Assembly: GCA_027575765.1 (NCBI GenBank)
Contig: JANBPT010000469.1
Span: 1 to 34,540, forward strand
Origin: Tieghemiomyces parasiticus
Lineage: Eukaryota; Kickxellomycota; Dimargaritomycetes; Dimargaritales; Dimargaritaceae
Direction of reading: 5' to 3'
DNA length: 34,540 nucleotides
This document shows, piece after piece, positions 32,675-34,540 of this stretch. Below the pieces are notes generated by a model. That model did no database searches and was not told the DNA's origin. It saw nothing but the letters and a program-made list of their open reading frames with translations. Positions within the stretch are counted from its first letter, which is position 1; each line of letters opens with the position of its first letter. The translations under genes and the position numbers were made by a program.

Positions 32675-34540
32675 TCAGATTCCCCCGACGGTAGCCCGGG
32701 TAGGCTTGGTGGGCCGGTTCGTCGTCACAGCGGCGGCGACCTTGTCCTTGGCCACCCGGTCGCGCTGGACCAGCTCGCGGGTCGCGCGCCAAATCTCGGC
32801 CTTGGTACCCTCAATCCAACGGTGTAGACGGTTGTAGCGCTCCTGCCACTGGGCGACCTTGTTGCCGTCCATAGCTTGGAAGGCGTGGTGAACTTCAGCG
32901 AGCAGGGCCAGTTCCTTATCAGTACCCCGGGCCTGGGCAAGGCGGGCGTTGTACTCGTCAAAGATGGGGCGCAGGTGTTCGATACGGTCATACAGTGACT
33001 TGTACTCGCTGTAGCGCCGCTCGAATTCGTCGGTGCGGAGTTTAAGCTCGGCCCGAGAGGAGATGCGCGGCACCTCCAGACTGTCGGCTGCCGACCGTGG
33101 GTGAGAAAGAGAGGAACTGCCGCCCAGGCTGGAGTGGTCGGAAAGGGTTTGGGTTGACGCGGTCGAGGCGTAGGCCTGAGACCCGGTGCCGTTGGGTGGG
33201 GAATCAGAGAGGGTAACGGACGAGGTATCGGTGGCAGACGCGGGGCGAGGGTCGGCGGGGGCGTCGGGCAGCTTGGCGGTCTTGGAGACGGGCTTGCGGC
33301 GCGGAAAGGGTGCCGAGGATTCGACGCTGTTGGGCGGCGTCAGGGGCGTGGGGCGGGTGGGGAGTTTGGCGGTCGGGCGCAAGGCAGTAGTGGAAAGGGC
33401 CGATGCCTGAGCCGGAGAGGCGGTGGAGCCGTTCGAGATGGTAGGCTTGCGGGGCAGCTTGCGCGGGGAGTCCGGGTGGGCGTCCAATTCGTCGGCGGTC
33501 AGGACGATTGAGGCCTTCCGCTTGGCGGGTGAGGTGGCGGCGACGGTGCCTGTGGTCGACGAGACCGCGCGGGAAACGGATGGGGGCGGCCGGGAGCTGA
33601 CCGGTACAGCTGAAGCGGTGGTAGTTGAAGTGGTGGAGGCGGCCAAATTAGCACGCTTGAGGGCCGGGACGGGCGGGCTACGGATGGCGGTCACTTCCGG
33701 CTGAAGAGCGGGCTTGGATGGCTCGGACGATCGAGCGGCGCTATTGCCAGCGGCCGCGCCCTGCCAGCCCTGCTTAGAGGAGATCTTGACCAGCTTTTGC
33801 ACCGTGGACTCAGGGGTCGACGTGGTGGGTTTCCGCTTACGAGAGGTGAGTGTCGGGGACGGTGCCGCTGCAGCAGCAGCAACCGCGGGTTCTGTCTTGG
33901 TGGTTGTCGCGGCAGACATGGCGGCGGCGGCCGGGGGTATGTGCCGGCCAAATGAGGCGGCCTTGACCAGAGGGGTGAGTTTGGACCGCTCGGGGGCGTC
34001 CGGCGGTAGGCGCAACCGGTCGAAGGCAGCGCCGGCACGCTTTACCACGTTGGCCCGGTCCTGGGCAACATACTGCGGCCAGTCGAAGATCTTTACCTCC
34101 CGATAGGCGTCGTCCAGAAGGGACCAGAGAGCATCGGGAGAATCCGCAGCGGCCTTGCCCGATTTGGCAATGTGGACCAGGACGGCCAGAACGTCGTCGC
34201 GTTTGGCTTTGACTGCGGCGACCAAGGCATCCGTGCGCTCGGGCCTCAACGCTAGCTTCTGAATGAGCCGGGTGCGCAGGGGTATCCCAGGGCCGCCCGT
34301 CCCTACTAGGCCAGGGCTGGTGACGCCCAGGGAGGCCGTGGCGGCGGGGGTCGTGACGGTGGCAGAGGCGGTGGGGGTGGCCACGGGAGTGGTGGTGGTC
34401 GAGGTCAGGGGAGCCGAGCCGGGGGCCCGGAGGGTACGGGAGGCCGGACGGCGGGTGACGGCGGCGGCGGCGGTCCGCGCGCTGCGGTTGATGTCTTGGG
34501 CCTCCCGCTCGTCCAGGAGCATGCTGGGGCGGGGGAACCG
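32675..34540 (-). CDS. ELL: ELL-type RNA polymerase II elongation factor, 5' end outside window
   Basis: A nuclear factor that suppresses pausing of RNA polymerase II. In animals ELL works with EAF and the super elongation complex. The frame is open to the window's right edge. The M at 34522 is probably internal, because the following residues (LLDEREAQDINRSART) fit the middle of the ELL N-terminal domain, so the gene is 5' partial. Visible parts in order: the end of the ELL N-terminal domain, with the helical segment PLRTRLIQKLALRPERTDAL and DWPQYVAQDRANVVKRA; about 270 residues of low-complexity Ser/Thr/Ala/Pro linker with basic patches (KRKASI, RKLPRKP); and the C-terminal occludin/ELL domain from about 33,065 to 32,750 (LKLRTDEFERRYSEYKSLYDRI, YNRLHRWIEGTKAEIW), a helical bundle. 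A short basic tail ends at 32675. No intron is seen in this part. It is convergent with DPL1. Confidence 0.88.
   Translation of the reverse strand, partial: RFPRPSMLLDEREAQDINRSARTAAAAVTRRPASRTLRAPGSAPLTSTTTTPVATPTASATVTTPAATASLGVTSPGLVGTGGPGIPLRTRLIQKLALRPERTDALVAAVKAKRDDVLAVLVHIAKSGKAAADSPDALWSLLDDAYREVKIFDWPQYVAQDRANVVKRAGAAFDRLRLPPDAPERSKLTPLVKAASFGRHIPPAAAAMSAATTTKTEPAVAAAAAAPSPTLTSRKRKPTTSTPESTVQKLVKISSKQGWQGAAAGNSAARSSEPSKPALQPEVTAIRSPPVPALKRANLAASTTSTTTASAVPVSSRPPPSVSRAVSSTTGTVAATSPAKRKASIVLTADELDAHPDSPRKLPRKPTISNGSTASPAQASALSTTALRPTAKLPTRPTPLTPPNSVESSAPFPRRKPVSKTAKLPDAPADPRPASATDTSSVTLSDSPPNGTGSQAYASTASTQTLSDHSSLGGSSSLSHPRSAADSLEVPRISSRAELKLRTDEFERRYSEYKSLYDRIEHLRPIFDEYNARLAQARGTDKELALLAEVHHAFQAMDGNKVAQWQERYNRLHRWIEGTKAEIWRATRELVQRDRVAKDKVAAAVTTNRPTKPTRATVGGI

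Overview
The window looks like nuclear DNA of a fungus. Its genes are GC-rich, carry few GT-AG introns (144 to 600 nt in the models below), and encode a fungal-style core set plus several small secreted proteins. I suspect an early-diverging lineage, because an ELL-type elongation factor and a secreted 3D-domain protein lie together, but the window alone cannot fix the taxon.

Layout. (1) 1 to about 3,830 is a graveyard of mobile elements that is extremely poor in CpG. It holds two LTR-like segments and a decayed LINE-type reverse transcriptase. (2) 4.7-8.8 kb carries three small genes on the + strand. Each encodes a 79-91 residue protein with a signal peptide and a shared C-terminal motif G-S-[V/I]-G-L followed by a short aromatic tail. 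I recognise no known family, and this is the best candidate here for an undescribed system. (3) 9.67-16.5 kb encodes NOT1, the scaffold of the CCR4-NOT deadenylase, with a short first exon and a 600-nt intron. (4) 16.8-19.0 kb, convergent with NOT1, encodes the structure-specific nuclease MUS81 in three exons. (5) 19.8-21.9 kb, divergent from MUS81, encodes a major facilitator transporter in two exons. (6) 22.2-23.0 kb is a broken mariner-type transposase on the minus strand. (7) 23.75-24.45 kb, minus strand, encodes a secreted 3D-domain (double-psi beta-barrel-like) protein. (8) 24.6-28.7 kb shows no gene I can support. (9) 28.7-30.5 kb encodes sphingosine-1-phosphate lyase in two exons. (10) 30.5-32.7 kb is intergenic, with a strong purine bias on the + strand at its right end. 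(11) 32.7 kb to the window end, minus strand, is the 3' part of an ELL-type RNA polymerase II elongation factor that runs off the window.

The housekeeping genes (mRNA decay, DNA repair, transport, sphingolipid breakdown, transcription elongation) do not form a pathway; this is an ordinary eukaryotic gene neighbourhood. The small secreted family and the 3D-domain protein are the secretome part. Exon joins were placed by reading splice sites and checking that the joined protein matches the remembered pattern of each family. No database search was run.
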